Below, piece by piece: positions 16,733 to 25,779 of a stretch of DNA of 64,000 bases. Location of the stretch: contig NZ_FNRY01000001.1 of the NCBI RefSeq assembly GCF_900105715.1, positions 1,054,001 through 1,118,000 of the forward strand. The letters are read 5' to 3'. A program made the position numbers and the translations under genes. Each line of letters starts with the position of its first letter. Position 1 is the stretch's first letter. The stretch comes from Paramicrobacterium humi. Its GTDB lineage: Bacteria; Actinomycetota; Actinomycetes; Actinomycetales; Microbacteriaceae. The notes beneath the pieces are model-generated. The model was not told where the DNA came from. It saw nothing but the letters and a program-made list of their open reading frames with translations, and did no database searches.

Positions 16733-17778
16733 TGGCGACAGACCTGATCCCCGACGACTACACAGCCACGCTCGAGGAGCTCAAGCAGCAAGTGCATGCC
16801 GCACGTCTGCGGGTGCAGCGAAAGGCGAACACCGAGCTGTTGCGGCTGTGGTGGGGCATCGGCCGGACCATCCTGGAACGCCAAGCGGCTCAGGGCTGGG
16901 GAACGAAGGTGCTCGAGCACCTTGCCACAGACCTCCGGGCCGAGTTCCCCTCGATGAAGGGGTTCTCTCGCGCGAATCTCTTCTACATGCGCAGCTTCGC
17001 CGAGGCGTGGCCCGACTCGGAGGCAATTGTCCAACGACCCGTTGGACAATTGCCCTGGGGCCACGTGATCGAGCTGCTTGACAAGCTCGACGACCAAGAC
17101 CTGCGCGACTGGTACGCCGCGAAGGACGTGCACCACGGCTGGAGCCGGCCGATGCTCGCGCACCAGATAGCAACCCGGCTACACGAGCGCGAGGCCGCCG
17201 CGCCGAGCAACTTCGCCGGCGCGCTCGAGCGACCTGACTCCGATCAGGCGCAGGAGATCACCAAGGACCCGTATGCGCTCGAGTTCCTCGCCGTCGACGG
17301 AGATGCCTCCGAGCGTGAGCTCGAGCAGCGCATGGTCGACCGGATCCTGGACACGATGCGCGAGCTCGGTCCGGGCTTCGCGTTCGTCGGCCGCCAGGTG
17401 CACTTCGACATCGATGGCGACGACTTCTACATCGACCTGCTGTTCTTCCACGTCGAGCAGCTGCGGTACGTCGTCATCGAGCTGAAGACGACCAAGTTCA
17501 CGCCGGCAGATGCCGGACAGCTCGGCTTCTACGTCGCCGTGGTCGACGACCGGCTACGCATACACGACAAGCACCAACCGACGGTGGGCATCCTTCTCGT
17601 CGCCGGCAAGAACGACACCGTGGTGCGGTACGCGCTCGCGTCGACGACGCAGCCGGTGGCCGTCAGCCGGTACGAGCTCGGCGAGGAGGCGCAGAAGGCT
17701 CTGCCGGATGAGGATGCGATCACCCGGGCATTCGCGGATGAGCTGGCGCGGGGCATTGAGGCGGAGGCCGGATCTTGA
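16732..17778 (+). CDS. DUF1016 (YhcG-type) PD-(D/E)XK nuclease-domain protein
   Basis: 348 residues. The N-terminal helical domain has LKQQVHAARLRVQRKANTELLRLWWGIGRTI and FPSMKGFSRANLFYMRSF, and the centre has LPWGHVIELLDKLDD-LRDWYAAK, both hallmarks of DUF1016. The C-terminal nuclease fold shows FVGRQVHFDIDGDDFYIDLLFFH and YVVIELKTTKF, with the D...E-L-K catalytic pattern. The family is common in defence and mobile regions and includes putative restriction-like or recombination nucleases. It starts at ATG 16732, overlapping the preceding stop. Confidence 0.9.
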   Translation: MATDLIPDDYTATLEELKQQVHAARLRVQRKANTELLRLWWGIGRTILERQAAQGWGTKVLEHLATDLRAEFPSMKGFSRANLFYMRSFAEAWPDSEAIVQRPVGQLPWGHVIELLDKLDDQDLRDWYAAKDVHHGWSRPMLAHQIATRLHEREAAAPSNFAGALERPDSDQAQEITKDPYALEFLAVDGDASERELEQRMVDRILDTMRELGPGFAFVGRQVHFDIDGDDFYIDLLFFHVEQLRYVVIELKTTKFTPADAGQLGFYVAVVDDRLRIHDKHQPTVGILLVAGKNDTVVRYALASTTQPVAVSRYELGEEAQKALPDEDAITRAFADELARGIEAEAGS

Positions 17779-17836
17779 AACACTGGGGAGCAGGTTCCCT
17801 GCAGGGAGCGTGAAGTAGCCGGAGGAGGTGGTTCCC

Positions 17837-18073
17837 GTGGGCAAGGTGAAGCAGCCGAGCGGTCTGCAGCGCCGCATCGCCGAGGGCAAGGCTGAGCCGA
17901 TCAGCGAGCTTGAGCGCGAACAGCTCCAGCAGCTGCGCAAGATCTATGTTCGCCGCTTTGGCAAAGAGCCGGGCGCTCCGCGCGTGCGCGAGACAAGTGC
18001 ATCGTTATGGACAAAGCTCCGCCGGTTGAGAGATATTCGACGTACACGAGGCAAGACAGGAGGCTCGGCATGA
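17837..18073 (+). CDS. Small basic hypothetical protein
   Basis: 78 residues, rich in Lys/Arg, with LEREQLQQLRKIYVRRFGKEPG. The start chosen is GTG 17837 because GGAGGAGG (17821-17828) is 8 bases upstream; GTG 17828 would overlap that site. It overlaps the next small gene by 4 bases. Function unknown. Confidence 0.5.
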   Translation: MGKVKQPSGLQRRIAEGKAEPISELEREQLQQLRKIYVRRFGKEPGAPRVRETSASLWTKLRRLRDIRRTRGKTGGSA

Positions 18074-18219
18074 ACAAGTCACAGAGCGAGAACCGCTCCG
18101 GTCGTCGTGTGCCAACCGAGGCTGAGCGTCGTATCGCTGCTCGCATCCGCGTCAACGCGGATCAGGCGCGTAAGGTGGACACTCCCCAGTGGATCAAGGA
18201 CCTGGCGAAAGCATCCTGA
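18070..18219 (+). CDS. Small hypothetical protein
   Basis: 49 residues: MNKSQSENRSGRRVPTEAER, a helical ARIRVNADQARKVD, and an ending WIKDLAKAS. The ATG overlaps the preceding stop (ATGA-type overlap), so it is probably co-translated. No family is recognised. Confidence 0.5.
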   Translation: MNKSQSENRSGRRVPTEAERRIAARIRVNADQARKVDTPQWIKDLAKAS

Positions 18220-18265
18220 CCCGGCGCTGCCCCTGATATCGCCAGCTTCCATGTGGCGATACTCA

Positions 18266-18673
18266 TTATGCGATCGTCCAGTCCCGATCTCGGCAGAGGA
18301 TTCTTATACCGAGGAACCGAGCCGGCGTCTCAGCAAGCAGTCGCTCTCGGAGCAGATCACCGGGCTCGTAGCCGCTGAGCGTCGACAGCTCATCCAAAGG
18401 CGCCACCGCTTCCATCCACGGTTCCGGCCGGCCGCCGATCTGTTCGATCGCGAATGCGATGCCCGTGGCGAGAATGGTGTCCCAGCGAGCGCTTCCCGTG
18501 CTCGGCGGTTTCGCGGTCGCCCACGCAGGAAGACCCTCAGTCGGCATCGTGCCGAGCGCTCTGATCCGCCCCGCGATCTCGACGGCATCGCGAAGAGCTG
18601 CGGCCTGGTCGCCGGCGAGGAGATGGTTGCGGATCTCCGAGGAGATGCGCTTAGTGGGGATGAGGGCTGGCAT
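18266..18673 (-). CDS. Orphan antitoxin-like protein, nucleotidyltransferase-module type
   Basis: 135 residues. The pattern TGSARWDTILATGIAFA and TPARFLGIRILCRDRDW parallels TGDPRWDALLQGLIAW and TPAALLHRGIVLERSNL in the protein at 25206-25679. The latter sits directly ahead of a DUF6036-like nucleotidyltransferase fragment. Here no nucleotidyltransferase follows, so this copy looks like an orphan partner. The role is inferred from the paired copy only. Confidence 0.55.
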   Translation of the reverse strand: MPALIPTKRISSEIRNHLLAGDQAAALRDAVEIAGRIRALGTMPTEGLPAWATAKPPSTGSARWDTILATGIAFAIEQIGGRPEPWMEAVAPLDELSTLSGYEPGDLLRERLLAETPARFLGIRILCRDRDWTIA

Positions 18674-18734
18674 GGTTCTTCTGGGTGTCAGTGTATGAGA
18701 GCCTCGGGTCTTTGTAACGAAATCGTCGCCGCAG

Positions 18735-19439
18735 TCATCCTGCCAGTCCCAGTTTCAACTTCTTCGCGAACGCCTCCAGCGTCACGGTGAGCCCCGGTGA
18801 GCTGAGCGCGATGTTCACGGTAGGACTGGGCGGAAGAGCATCCTCCGCTCGTTCCCAGAGCGCGACAGCGCGCGCCGGGGGCAGGTCTTTCCGGGCTGCA
18901 ATCGTGCGGGGCGTGTAGAACACGCCATCGACGTCGGTGTAGCTCGCGTGAATAGCACGAGCCCAGGGTCGAGATTCTGCACGGTTCCCGGTGTTGATCG
19001 TGTCGTTGCCTCCAGCATTGACCAACCACGACGAGTCCACGAGGTCGAGGAGCTGCACGTCGCGGACCGAGCTGAAGAGAGTGAAATATGGCTGAGTGCT
19101 GCCAGGACTGCCGCCGCCTCTCTCGATGACGCCTCGGTCGCTGAAGCACTCAGCAAGGCATATCAGGAGCACCTGCTGCGTCTGGGCAGCAGGTTGGACA
19201 GATATCTGAGGCACCACGTACGTCACCCCGTAATCCGGGTGGACGCCCGAGGGCTCGGGATGGTGATCGAAGCGGCTTCCCGTCGGACCGAACCGGCGGA
19301 ACTCATGCCAGCGCGACGGATGCGCCCCACCGGCATCGTAGATGCGGCCGAAGGTTGTGCCAGCGGGTAACGTGCGCACGTCGCCGTTGCTGAGCGAAGT
19401 CGGGAACCTACTCGAGTCGGGCGCGGGCAACGCGCTCAT
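18735..19439 (-). CDS. RES-family toxin (NAD+ phosphorylase-like)
   Basis: 234 residues from the ATG at 19439. RES-fold motifs are visible: FGRIYDAGG near the N-terminus (first catalytic Arg/Tyr region), GVTYVV, LAECFSDRGVI, a Leu-Val-Asp-rich middle, and SYTDVDGVFYTPR with the RTI motif. RES toxins degrade NAD+. The ATG overlaps the stop of the upstream antitoxin gene as ATGA, the standard antitoxin-toxin order. The product is likely inactive while bound by the upstream protein. Confidence 0.8.
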   Translation of the reverse strand: MSALPAPDSSRFPTSLSNGDVRTLPAGTTFGRIYDAGGAHPSRWHEFRRFGPTGSRFDHHPEPSGVHPDYGVTYVVPQISVQPAAQTQQVLLICLAECFSDRGVIERGGGSPGSTQPYFTLFSSVRDVQLLDLVDSSWLVNAGGNDTINTGNRAESRPWARAIHASYTDVDGVFYTPRTIAARKDLPPARAVALWERAEDALPPSPTVNIALSSPGLTVTLEAFAKKLKLGLAG

Positions 19440-20149
19440 TGAATCGTGAACGCCTGCTCGGCAAGAGCCACGACGGGGTCGGCTGTCCGGCCTGCGGCGA
19501 GCCACGCGGCGGGCGAGAGTTCTCCATCTGCCAGATCCGGGTGCGTGTGCGTGAGGAAGTACTCGACGGCAACGGGGCTCACCGACTCGGGAAGAACTCT
19601 GCTGACCTCTCCCCAGCCCGGCAGCTCGCCGTGGTCGGTGAATTGGAACCGCGGGAAGCGCAGGGCTCTGTGGGTTCCGTGCAGCGTGTAGAGCGACCTC
19701 TCCCCGCTGCGCTGACGCACCCTGCTCGCCGAGACGCCGAGCAGGTCTGCGACCTCTTCGGTCGTGTACGACTCTGTGAGAAGCTGCTGCTCTCTCAGCG
19801 CGGTCCGCACGCTCGGCCGCTCCTTGATCGGTAGCGCGTCGGCAGCCTCGACGAGAGAACCGGCCTCGCGAAGAGCAGAGATCTCTGCCTCTGTCAGCGA
19901 CGTGTGGCGAGGATCCTCTTCCTTGCCGACTGCATCGTTGAAACCCTGAAGCACGTCGATCAGGTCCGAGTTGGGGAACTTGCTATGGAGCAGAGCGAGC
20001 TGCTCACAAAGCGCTACTCCGTCCTCGGTGTCCGTGTCGATCACGTCATGATCAAAACCGTAGGCTTCGTAGGTGACCGATCCCTCGGTCTTTTGTCGCA
20101 GGGAAGCCTTCTTGCCGTTGCGTGCACCGGGTGCAATCGTGTTCGGCAT
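19436..20149 (-). CDS. Antitoxin of RES module, HTH plus MbcA/ParS-like tail
   Basis: 237 residues. After a 100-residue leader there is an HTH, TTEEVADLLGVSASRVRQRSGER. The C-terminal part, VAVEYFLTHTHPDLADGELSPAAWLAAG, resembles the DUF2384/MbcA-type toxin-binding domain of RES antitoxins. It precedes and overlaps the RES gene by 4 bases. An 8-bp inverted repeat directly upstream (20157-20191) is a plausible autoregulation site. Confidence 0.75.
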   Translation of the reverse strand: MPNTIAPGARNGKKASLRQKTEGSVTYEAYGFDHDVIDTDTEDGVALCEQLALLHSKFPNSDLIDVLQGFNDAVGKEEDPRHTSLTEAEISALREAGSLVEAADALPIKERPSVRTALREQQLLTESYTTEEVADLLGVSASRVRQRSGERSLYTLHGTHRALRFPRFQFTDHGELPGWGEVSRVLPESVSPVAVEYFLTHTHPDLADGELSPAAWLAAGRTADPVVALAEQAFTIQ

Positions 20150-20156
20150 TTGTCCT

Positions 20157-20191
20157 CCTAACGCTTGCTAACTAGTCTAGTGGGCGTTAGG
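20157..20191. promoter_or_regulatory. Inverted repeat upstream of RES antitoxin
   Basis: CCTAACGC (20157-20164) and GCGTTAGG (20184-20191) face each other across 19 bases containing CTAACTAGTCTAGTG. The left arm is 8 bases before the antitoxin start. It is a candidate operator for autorepression, typical of type II modules. Confidence 0.6.
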
Positions 20192-20376
20192 GCGGATTGC
20201 TACGGCACATGGCCCGATACCGGCAAGTTGCTCGTGCAGAAGATGCCAGTAGCATCATCCCAGCGGTTGGGGCCCGCGTACTGACGGTCGATCCACGCCC
20301 AGGGGTCTGGAGCACGACCGACACGCCCAAGCTCGAATGGCGTGCTCGAGCTGGGAGCGCTTCATACCTGGACCCG

Positions 20377-20589
20377 TCAGGGCTGGGGGTAGTTGTTCGG
20401 GTCAAAGTTGCTCAGCCACTGCTCGGCGCGCTCCACCGCCTCTTCGGACAGGATGTTATCCGCGGTGACAGCGCACTCGTGCCCGCAGCTGGTGCACGTC
20501 CAAGAGCCGTTCTCGTCTGTGAAGCCGGGCTGTTCATTGAGATACGTGAAGCACTCATCGCACGACCAGTCGACGTCAGGAAAACGCAT
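20377..20589 (-). CDS. Small double zinc-ribbon protein
   Basis: 70 residues with two Cys pairs: CDEC at 10-13 and CTSC at 32-35 in the pattern CDECFTYLNEQPGF...WTCTSCGHE. Zinc-ribbon proteins of this kind are common in Gram-positive bacteria, with no known role. It is a neighbour of another acidic zinc-ribbon gene. Confidence 0.65.
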   Translation of the reverse strand: MRFPDVDWSCDECFTYLNEQPGFTDENGSWTCTSCGHECAVTADNILSEEAVERAEQWLSNFDPNNYPQP

Positions 20590-20624
20590 GAAATCTCCTC
20601 GGGAAACGGGTTAGAACTGGTGGC

Positions 20625-20852
20625 TTACAGGTACTTCTCCACGTGGTCGGCATCATACTCAATCTCGCCGTTCATCATGTCGATGGCGGCGCCGACGTTG
20701 ATCTCGGACGCGGACTGCGATATCGCGCAATTGCCGCACTTTGTGCCGACGAAGTCTTCGTCGTAGTCCAGCTCGCCGTTGAACTCCGCGTTGTAGTCGT
20801 CGCGTGCATCGTCGATATCGAAGAGCGTGCCGCACTCGGTGCATCTTGCCAT
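20625..20852 (-). CDS. Small acidic zinc-ribbon protein
   Basis: 75 residues with MARCTECGTLFDIDDA at the start and GTKCGNCAIS in the middle, giving two CxxC knuckles. The rest is strongly acidic (Asp/Glu-rich). No catalytic motif is seen. A protein-interaction or regulatory role is possible but not shown. Confidence 0.65.
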   Translation of the reverse strand: MARCTECGTLFDIDDARDDYNAEFNGELDYDEDFVGTKCGNCAISQSASEINVGAAIDMMNGEIEYDADHVEKYL

Positions 20853-20959
20853 AAGAGCACGCTATCGGATCTGCCCACCGGAGCTTGCAGCTTGGATCGC
20901 ATCGTTGAATTCCGACCGCTTCATACCGGAAGGTTCCGGGAAACAATCTCTTTGACGAT

Positions 20960-22585
20960 CTACCCGACGCGGAGCACCTTCTTGGGTGCCGGGTCGGCGT
21001 GGGGAGATCCCTTCGTATAGGTCGCGATCCAGATCATCTGCGTCCGTGGCCGGCCGTTCTCGTCCAAGCCGAGCGAAGGGTATGGTTGCCGGCGCCAGTG
21101 ACCTCGCACCGACCAGGCTGGTCGTTCGGACTCAGAATGACGAGTGCCCCCGTAGAACTCAGCATGCGAGGTCCCCGGTTTCACGTCGACGACGGTGAGA
21201 GCACCGCGGGGAGACGCAGGCACAGCGTCCCCCAGGTGACGTCCCAGCGGCTCGCCGCTGGATTCGGTCACACCACCTTGGGTCATAAGAGCCCAGACAG
21301 CAGCGAGAACCTGTTGCTCAGGGTGCTCTTCTTCCCACGAGGGAACGAAAGGCACCCGCCCGGAGAGTTGAACACCCACTTGCTTGATCTCCGTCGTGCT
21401 GCCTGCGTAGGTGCGAAGCCGCCACATCGTGCCGCCTTGCCTGAACCAGATGGCACGAACGCCTCGCACCATCCCGTCCGGGAGCGTCATGACCACGGGA
21501 CGAGCGAACACCCACAGCGCGTTGGTGTGCACCGGCAAAGGCAGCAGCTGCGGTGCGGTATTGAGGCTGTCGACGGCCAGACGCAGCAGGTCATCGCTGA
21601 TGAGGAACGTCTCCTCGGGTCGATCCGCCGCAGCGCCGACAGTTCGAGCAAGCTCTGAAGCGGCCTTCGCATCAACCACGAAGCCCTTGGATGCAAGCAT
21701 CGGGGGTCGCCATTTCGGTGGTACCGGGGCGAGGGTCGCAGCGTTGACGGCGCGGTCGCGCCGCCCCAGGGTTGTGAGCGAGCGAGCGATCCATGCGTGA
21801 CCGGCATCGAAATCCACTGCCATGTACAAGGAGGGCGGAACGTCGCCGTTGGCCTTGTACGAGGCGTAGAGATCTCGAATGGGCTGGAGAGCTCTGGACA
21901 CAGTGGCGGTATCGATGCTTGCCGCCGGCAGGCCATCGACCGTGCGAAGCTCATGGGTCGTATGAGATGTGCCGTCGTTCTGGCTGCACAAGATGAGAAC
22001 CGGCGCCGTGGCTTCGGTACGACCCTCATTCAACGTCGCGTAGACGTCGGGGATCAACGCTGTGAGCTGTTCACGGAACCGCTCGCGAGCGAGACCGCGG
22101 AGGCGGTACATTCTCCCCGCGCGCGCCGCATTCTGGGCAACGCGAGCTTGCGCACGGGATCGGAGACTGGGTTCCGCGGGGGCATCGTCCGGCACCGGAC
22201 CAACCCCCAGCGCTCGGCTCAGCCGGCGAAGCGCCTGCGGCGGCAGTCGAGAGGTCTCTCTGAGGTCGGGAAACCCGAGATCATGAAGCACACGCAGCAC
22301 CCGGTTCGTACCCTGGCCGTGCTGATTGGCGAACTCGAACACGCGCGGCGTCTGTGACTCAGGCAGTCTCGGCATCTTCATGGCCGCACTTGCGTTGCTC
22401 GCAGCGCCTCCGAGTGGTCTTGTTCCAGCCTGCACGGCCGTCTTGAGCTTCCTCGCGACAGGCGGCTGAAGCGTGGAGCTCGGGCCCTTCACGAATTCGC
22501 CCATGTCTTTGAGCATCCTGAGCGCGACTTTCGCGTCGATCCCCAGCTCTGCTGCGACCTCATACACGCGTGGCTTCGCGGCCAT
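20960..22585 (-). CDS. Protein with two IF-2 N-terminal-like domains
   Basis: 541 residues. The first 45 ([31 protein letters not shown]) and a second segment at about 75-130 ([27 protein letters not shown]) are IF2_N modules, small helical domains found at the start of bacterial IF-2. The remaining 400 residues show a [18 protein letters not shown] segment, a Trp-rich beta region ([15 protein letters not shown]) and a tail GHWRRQPYP...[15 protein letters not shown]. There is no GTPase domain, so this is not IF-2. The tail resembles uncharacterised actinobacterial proteins from mobile regions. Confidence 0.7.
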   Translation of the reverse strand: MAAKPRVYEVAAELGIDAKVALRMLKDMGEFVKGPSSTLQPPVARKLKTAVQAGTRPLGGAASNASAAMKMPRLPESQTPRVFEFANQHGQGTNRVLRVLHDLGFPDLRETSRLPPQALRRLSRALGVGPVPDDAPAEPSLRSRAQARVAQNAARAGRMYRLRGLARERFREQLTALIPDVYATLNEGRTEATAPVLILCSQNDGTSHTTHELRTVDGLPAASIDTATVSRALQPIRDLYASYKANGDVPPSLYMAVDFDAGHAWIARSLTTLGRRDRAVNAATLAPVPPKWRPPMLASKGFVVDAKAASELARTVGAAADRPEETFLISDDLLRLAVDSLNTAPQLLPLPVHTNALWVFARPVVMTLPDGMVRGVRAIWFRQGGTMWRLRTYAGSTTEIKQVGVQLSGRVPFVPSWEEEHPEQQVLAAVWALMTQGGVTESSGEPLGRHLGDAVPASPRGALTVVDVKPGTSHAEFYGGTRHSESERPAWSVRGHWRRQPYPSLGLDENGRPRTQMIWIATYTKGSPHADPAPKKVLRVG

Positions 22586-22859
22586 TGCGATCCCTTCCTG
22601 TCTGTCCCTTCAGACCCTAGCGAGAGGTACTGACGACTGGGCCCCCGCACAAGGGGGGGTCTTAGTTCCGTGACCGCGCCGACGAGCAGCCCCACTCGCT
22701 CAACGAGCGACTGCAGCTTCTGCCCGGTAACCGTGCCGAGCATGCTGCCTATGGGAGGACGGTCATAGCGGACGAGGAATAGACGCGCTCGGTGAGAGCG
22801 CTGTATGCGAGGTTGTGTCAAAATTGCAAGCCACTAGATCGTGCAGGAGGTCGAAAGTA

Positions 22860-23222
22860 ATGACTACGGCGAACTGGTGGTCTGTAGGGATTTCTCTGGT
22901 GTCAATAGTCGTAGCGGGAGTAGCGTTGGCTCTGAACCTATTCTCGACGGCTGGCACGTACACCGGATCAATCACAGCCGCGGGCGCTCTTTGTGAACGT
23001 TGGACCGAGTTTGTGCTCAACGAGCAGGAGAGGGCCGCAGCGGCCGGAGCGGACCCCTCTGAGGTTGACCAAAAGCTGACCATGCTGGGGCAATATGGTG
23101 CCGGCAGCCCCTTACGAGAAGACTCCGCTGCAACCGCTCTGTCCAGTCCGACAGAGGAAACCATTGATCTTGCGGCGATCTGTGCCGCTCCGGAGGCAAT
23201 TCGGCGAATCGGGCTTCGCTGA
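22860..23222 (+). CDS. Small membrane-anchored hypothetical protein
   Basis: 120 residues. AGGAGG lies 10 bases before the ATG. There is one N-terminal membrane helix (VGISLVSIVVAGVALALNLF), then a likely extracytoplasmic or cytoplasmic domain with LCERWTEFVLNEQERAAAAG and EETIDLAAICAAPEA. No family recognised. Confidence 0.65.
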   Translation: MTTANWWSVGISLVSIVVAGVALALNLFSTAGTYTGSITAAGALCERWTEFVLNEQERAAAAGADPSEVDQKLTMLGQYGAGSPLREDSAATALSSPTEETIDLAAICAAPEAIRRIGLR

Positions 23223-23239
23223 TAATCAGGTTCCCGATG

Positions 23240-23615
23240 CTACTTCTCTTTGTCAGTAGCGGCAGGAATCCGCGCGATCAGAGCGTTGAGCGTCTCGCGT
23301 AGCGTCTGGTTCGCCGAGCGCTCCTCGACGAGTTGCTTCTCCGTGACCTCGTTCGGATCACCAGGACAACACGACAACGCCCGGCACGAATAGCACGAGC
23401 ACAACCACAGCGAGCGCGCCCCAGGCGCACCATGAGCCGCGCCCACCACGACTACGCCGCGACAACGCGAGCACAGTGCATGCAACCCCAACCGCGAGCG
23501 GCGGCCACGACAGCCAATAGCCGACCACTGGCACAAAGCTGATTGCATAGGCGGCGAGGCACAACGACAGACCGATCACAGCCGGCGCGTTCATACGTTC
23601 GACTGATGTAGTCAT
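23240..23615 (-). CDS. Small two-helix membrane protein, possible frameshift at end
   Basis: From ATG 23615 an 85-residue protein runs to a TGA at 23360-23358. It has two membrane segments (VIGLSLCLAAYAISFVPVVGY and WGALAVVVLVLFVPGVVVLSW). One frame over, directly after the second helix, is a soluble helical tail ending ETLNALIARIPAATDKEK (stop at 23240), with no start codon of its own. A one-base slip near 23365 would join them into one protein of about 125 residues. Either the gene is frameshifted or the intact part ends at 23358. Confidence 0.5.
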
Positions 23616-23667
23616 GGTTGTCCTTCGTTTATCGTGGCTGATCATGTCGCGCATGCAAGCGCCGGTT

Positions 23668-24888
23668 TCAGCCGCGGCCGCGTCTGGCCCGCGCGCCGAA
23701 CGCATCGAGTGCAGCGAGGATCTCCGGCGCCTGCCAGGTGCGGTTGCGGCGCGCTGTGCTCGTCTGCGTGAGAACCGTGGCGTCGACCAGTTTGTCGATC
23801 GCGTTCTGCGCGGCAACCTCGCTGATCTCAAGCTCTGCCGCGACGGTCCTCGTGTTCACGACCGGCTGGCGCAACAGATACGCCTTGAGCCGGTGCACGG
23901 ACGAGTCGCTTCGAGCCACGACCTGGCTGTCCCAGCGCTTCGCTGTGGCCCTGATGTCTGTGACGAGAGCGCGGCTGTGCTGAATGGCGGCGAAAGAAGC
24001 CTCTGCCACCGCGGTGACGATGGCCTCTGGTCGCCCGGCTCGGTACTCGGTCAGCGCGCTGAAGTACGCGTCGAGGTCGTGCAGGAGTCCTGCTGAGACG
24101 GGCACGGTGACGTTGCGGGTGAGCCGTCCGTGGTGGAGCATGCCCTGTAAGAGCGCACGGCCGGTCCGGCCGTTGCCGTCGGGGAAGGGGTGGATGGTCT
24201 CGAACTGCGCGTGCGCGATCGCGGCCTGGATGAGCACCGGCACATCGGTGCGGCCGGCGAACGCGAGCATGTCTGCGATGAGCCCGGGCACTCGAGTGTG
24301 ATGCGGGGGAACGAAGGTCGCAGCGTGAGGGGAAATACCTCCGCCGCCGATCCAGACCTGTTCCTCGCGCCAGTGGCCGACATACTGGGGCGCAGTATCG
24401 CGCAGCAGTGCGTCGTGCATGGCGAGGATCGACGTGTCGTCCAGTCGGTCGGACAACGCGATCGCGGCCTTCATGGCGTTGACGTTTGCCACGACAAGGC
24501 GCGCGTTGTCGGAGCGGGACTCGCCGATCTCGGCGAGGGCGACCTGCTTGGCACTCGAGGTGAGGTTCTCGACCTCCGAGCTGGACGCAGACTCGGTGCG
24601 AAGCAGGATCGAGGCAAAGGGTGCAGTGACCGTTCCGGCTTCGGCATCGAACCGGGCGAGCTCCTGGCTCGCGTCATCTGCCAGAGCAATCGCCTCGGCG
24701 CTGAGGGCAACCTGTGCGTCGGCAATGAGCGCAGGAACAGCAGCGCTGTAGTCGCCTCGAGCCTGGAGCAGGGCCCGGCGGGAGGCGACCTCGTCACCGG
24801 TTCGCACCCACGGATACGGTTCGTAGCTGATCTCGGGCCAGCCGGGCGCCAGCTTGCCGCGCTCGCGCTCTTCGTTACCCGTGGTCAT
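23668..24888 (-). CDS. Fic-family AMPylase-type protein, class II
   Basis: 406 residues. The catalytic Fic motif HPFPDGNGRTGR is at 233-244, preceded by the flap region. An N-terminal inhibitory motif (S/T)xxxE(G/N) is visible as S103-SEV-E107-N108, which would place the protein among self-inhibited class II Fic proteins. A winged-helix domain follows (TRTVAAELEISEVAAQNAIDKL at about 345-370). This is the usual long bacterial Fic architecture with DUF4172-like N-terminus. It transfers AMP or other nucleotides to target proteins. A perfect 12-bp inverted repeat just upstream (24899-24928) suggests autoregulation by the HTH domain. Confidence 0.92.
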   Translation of the reverse strand: MTTGNEERERGKLAPGWPEISYEPYPWVRTGDEVASRRALLQARGDYSAAVPALIADAQVALSAEAIALADDASQELARFDAEAGTVTAPFASILLRTESASSSEVENLTSSAKQVALAEIGESRSDNARLVVANVNAMKAAIALSDRLDDTSILAMHDALLRDTAPQYVGHWREEQVWIGGGGISPHAATFVPPHHTRVPGLIADMLAFAGRTDVPVLIQAAIAHAQFETIHPFPDGNGRTGRALLQGMLHHGRLTRNVTVPVSAGLLHDLDAYFSALTEYRAGRPEAIVTAVAEASFAAIQHSRALVTDIRATAKRWDSQVVARSDSSVHRLKAYLLRQPVVNTRTVAAELEISEVAAQNAIDKLVDATVLTQTSTARRNRTWQAPEILAALDAFGARARRGRG

Positions 24889-24898
24889 GAGGAAAGCT

Positions 24899-24928
24899 TA
24901 CCAAAGGCTAGTGACATAGCCTTTGGTA
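24899..24928. promoter_or_regulatory. Perfect palindromic operator of fic gene
   Basis: TACCAAAGGCTA (24899-24910) and TAGCCTTTGGTA (24917-24928) form a perfect 12-bp inverted repeat with spacer GTGACA. It starts 10 bases upstream of the fic start codon and contains the most AT-rich part of the region, so a bound repressor would cover the promoter. Confidence 0.8.
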
Positions 24929-25011
24929 TAAATGGGGAACTTATAAGCGGTCAGTGGAACAGGCGTGTCTGATGCCTCGGGCTTGGCATCGCACCGAATA
25001 GTGCTGCGGGA

Positions 25012-25209
25012 TCACTGAGCGACCCATACCTTGTCCCAGTGCGCGTCCACGTCCGTTGTTGATCGCCGGTCGCTCACCGCGAGAGCCATGTTCGCTCCGC
25101 CCACGACATACAGCACGGCACTCTGACTGCGTTCGGTGAGCACATCGTCGAGCTTGTGCAGGAGGCGCCGGATGTCGTCGGCGCCGAGGTCTTTGCTGCC
25201 GGCTATCAA
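25012..25209 (-). pseudogene. Truncated DUF6036-like nucleotidyltransferase
   Basis: The start TTG at 25209 follows AAGGAG. The frame gives IRRLLHKLDDVLTERSQ, VLYVVGGANMALAVSDRRSTTDVDA and ends after 65 residues at HWDKVWVAQ. The GGANMA and TxDVD metal-binding motifs match nucleotidyltransferase toxins of about 180-200 residues, so two thirds are missing. The break is followed by the fic operator region. Its partner gene 25206-25679 is intact and overlaps it by 4 bases. Confidence 0.65.
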
Positions 25210-25679
25210 AGCTCCTTCAGGTTTGAGCGCTCCAGTACGATTCCGCGATGCAGTAGCGCGGCGGGCGTGGCGAGAACCGACAAGGTGTACCAGCCGTCGT
25301 CGCGGATCGAGCCGCCGAACGGGGCCCATGCCTCATCGAGACGAGCCTCACGTGCCCATGCAGGCGTAGCTACGGGCACATCGGCGCTCTGGCAGCGCCA
25401 GGCGATAAGCCCTTGCAGGAGCGCATCCCAACGCGGATCACCGGTGCTCGCCGGTTCTCGCACGAGATCGGAGAGGTGACTGTCCGGGAAGCTCAGCACG
25501 GCGTGGATCATGACCCGGGCGACAAGCTCGCGTCCGCGGAGGTCATCCTCCTGGAGTTGGCGCACCTGCTTTGCGACCTCGAGCGCGAGAGAAGCAGCTG
25601 TGCCGTGATGCGGCGCGTCAGGTTGTCGGTTGAGCTGCTCTTTCGCTGTCGGGATGGGGAGGCGACGCTTCGTGCTCAT
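25206..25679 (-). CDS. Antitoxin-like partner of nucleotidyltransferase
   Basis: 157 residues from ATG 25679. It has a charged start (STKRRLPIPTAKEQLNRQPD), a helical middle, STGDPRWDALLQGLIAW, a Trp/Pro segment and an ending TPAALLHRGIVLERSNLKEL. Proteins of this type precede DUF6036 nucleotidyltransferases in actinobacteria, as here with a 4-base overlap. Because the toxin is truncated, this copy is probably a leftover. A second family member is at 18266-18673. Confidence 0.6.
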   Translation of the reverse strand: MSTKRRLPIPTAKEQLNRQPDAPHHGTAASLALEVAKQVRQLQEDDLRGRELVARVMIHAVLSFPDSHLSDLVREPASTGDPRWDALLQGLIAWRCQSADVPVATPAWAREARLDEAWAPFGGSIRDDGWYTLSVLATPAALLHRGIVLERSNLKEL

Positions 25680-25779
25680 GTTGGATCTATCTGAGATATC
25701 TCGTGGTAGTGGCGGTGCTCGGTGGTCGTATCGGGCCCCGATGACTACGACGTGATGTGTTCCTGGCGGGAAGCACCAG

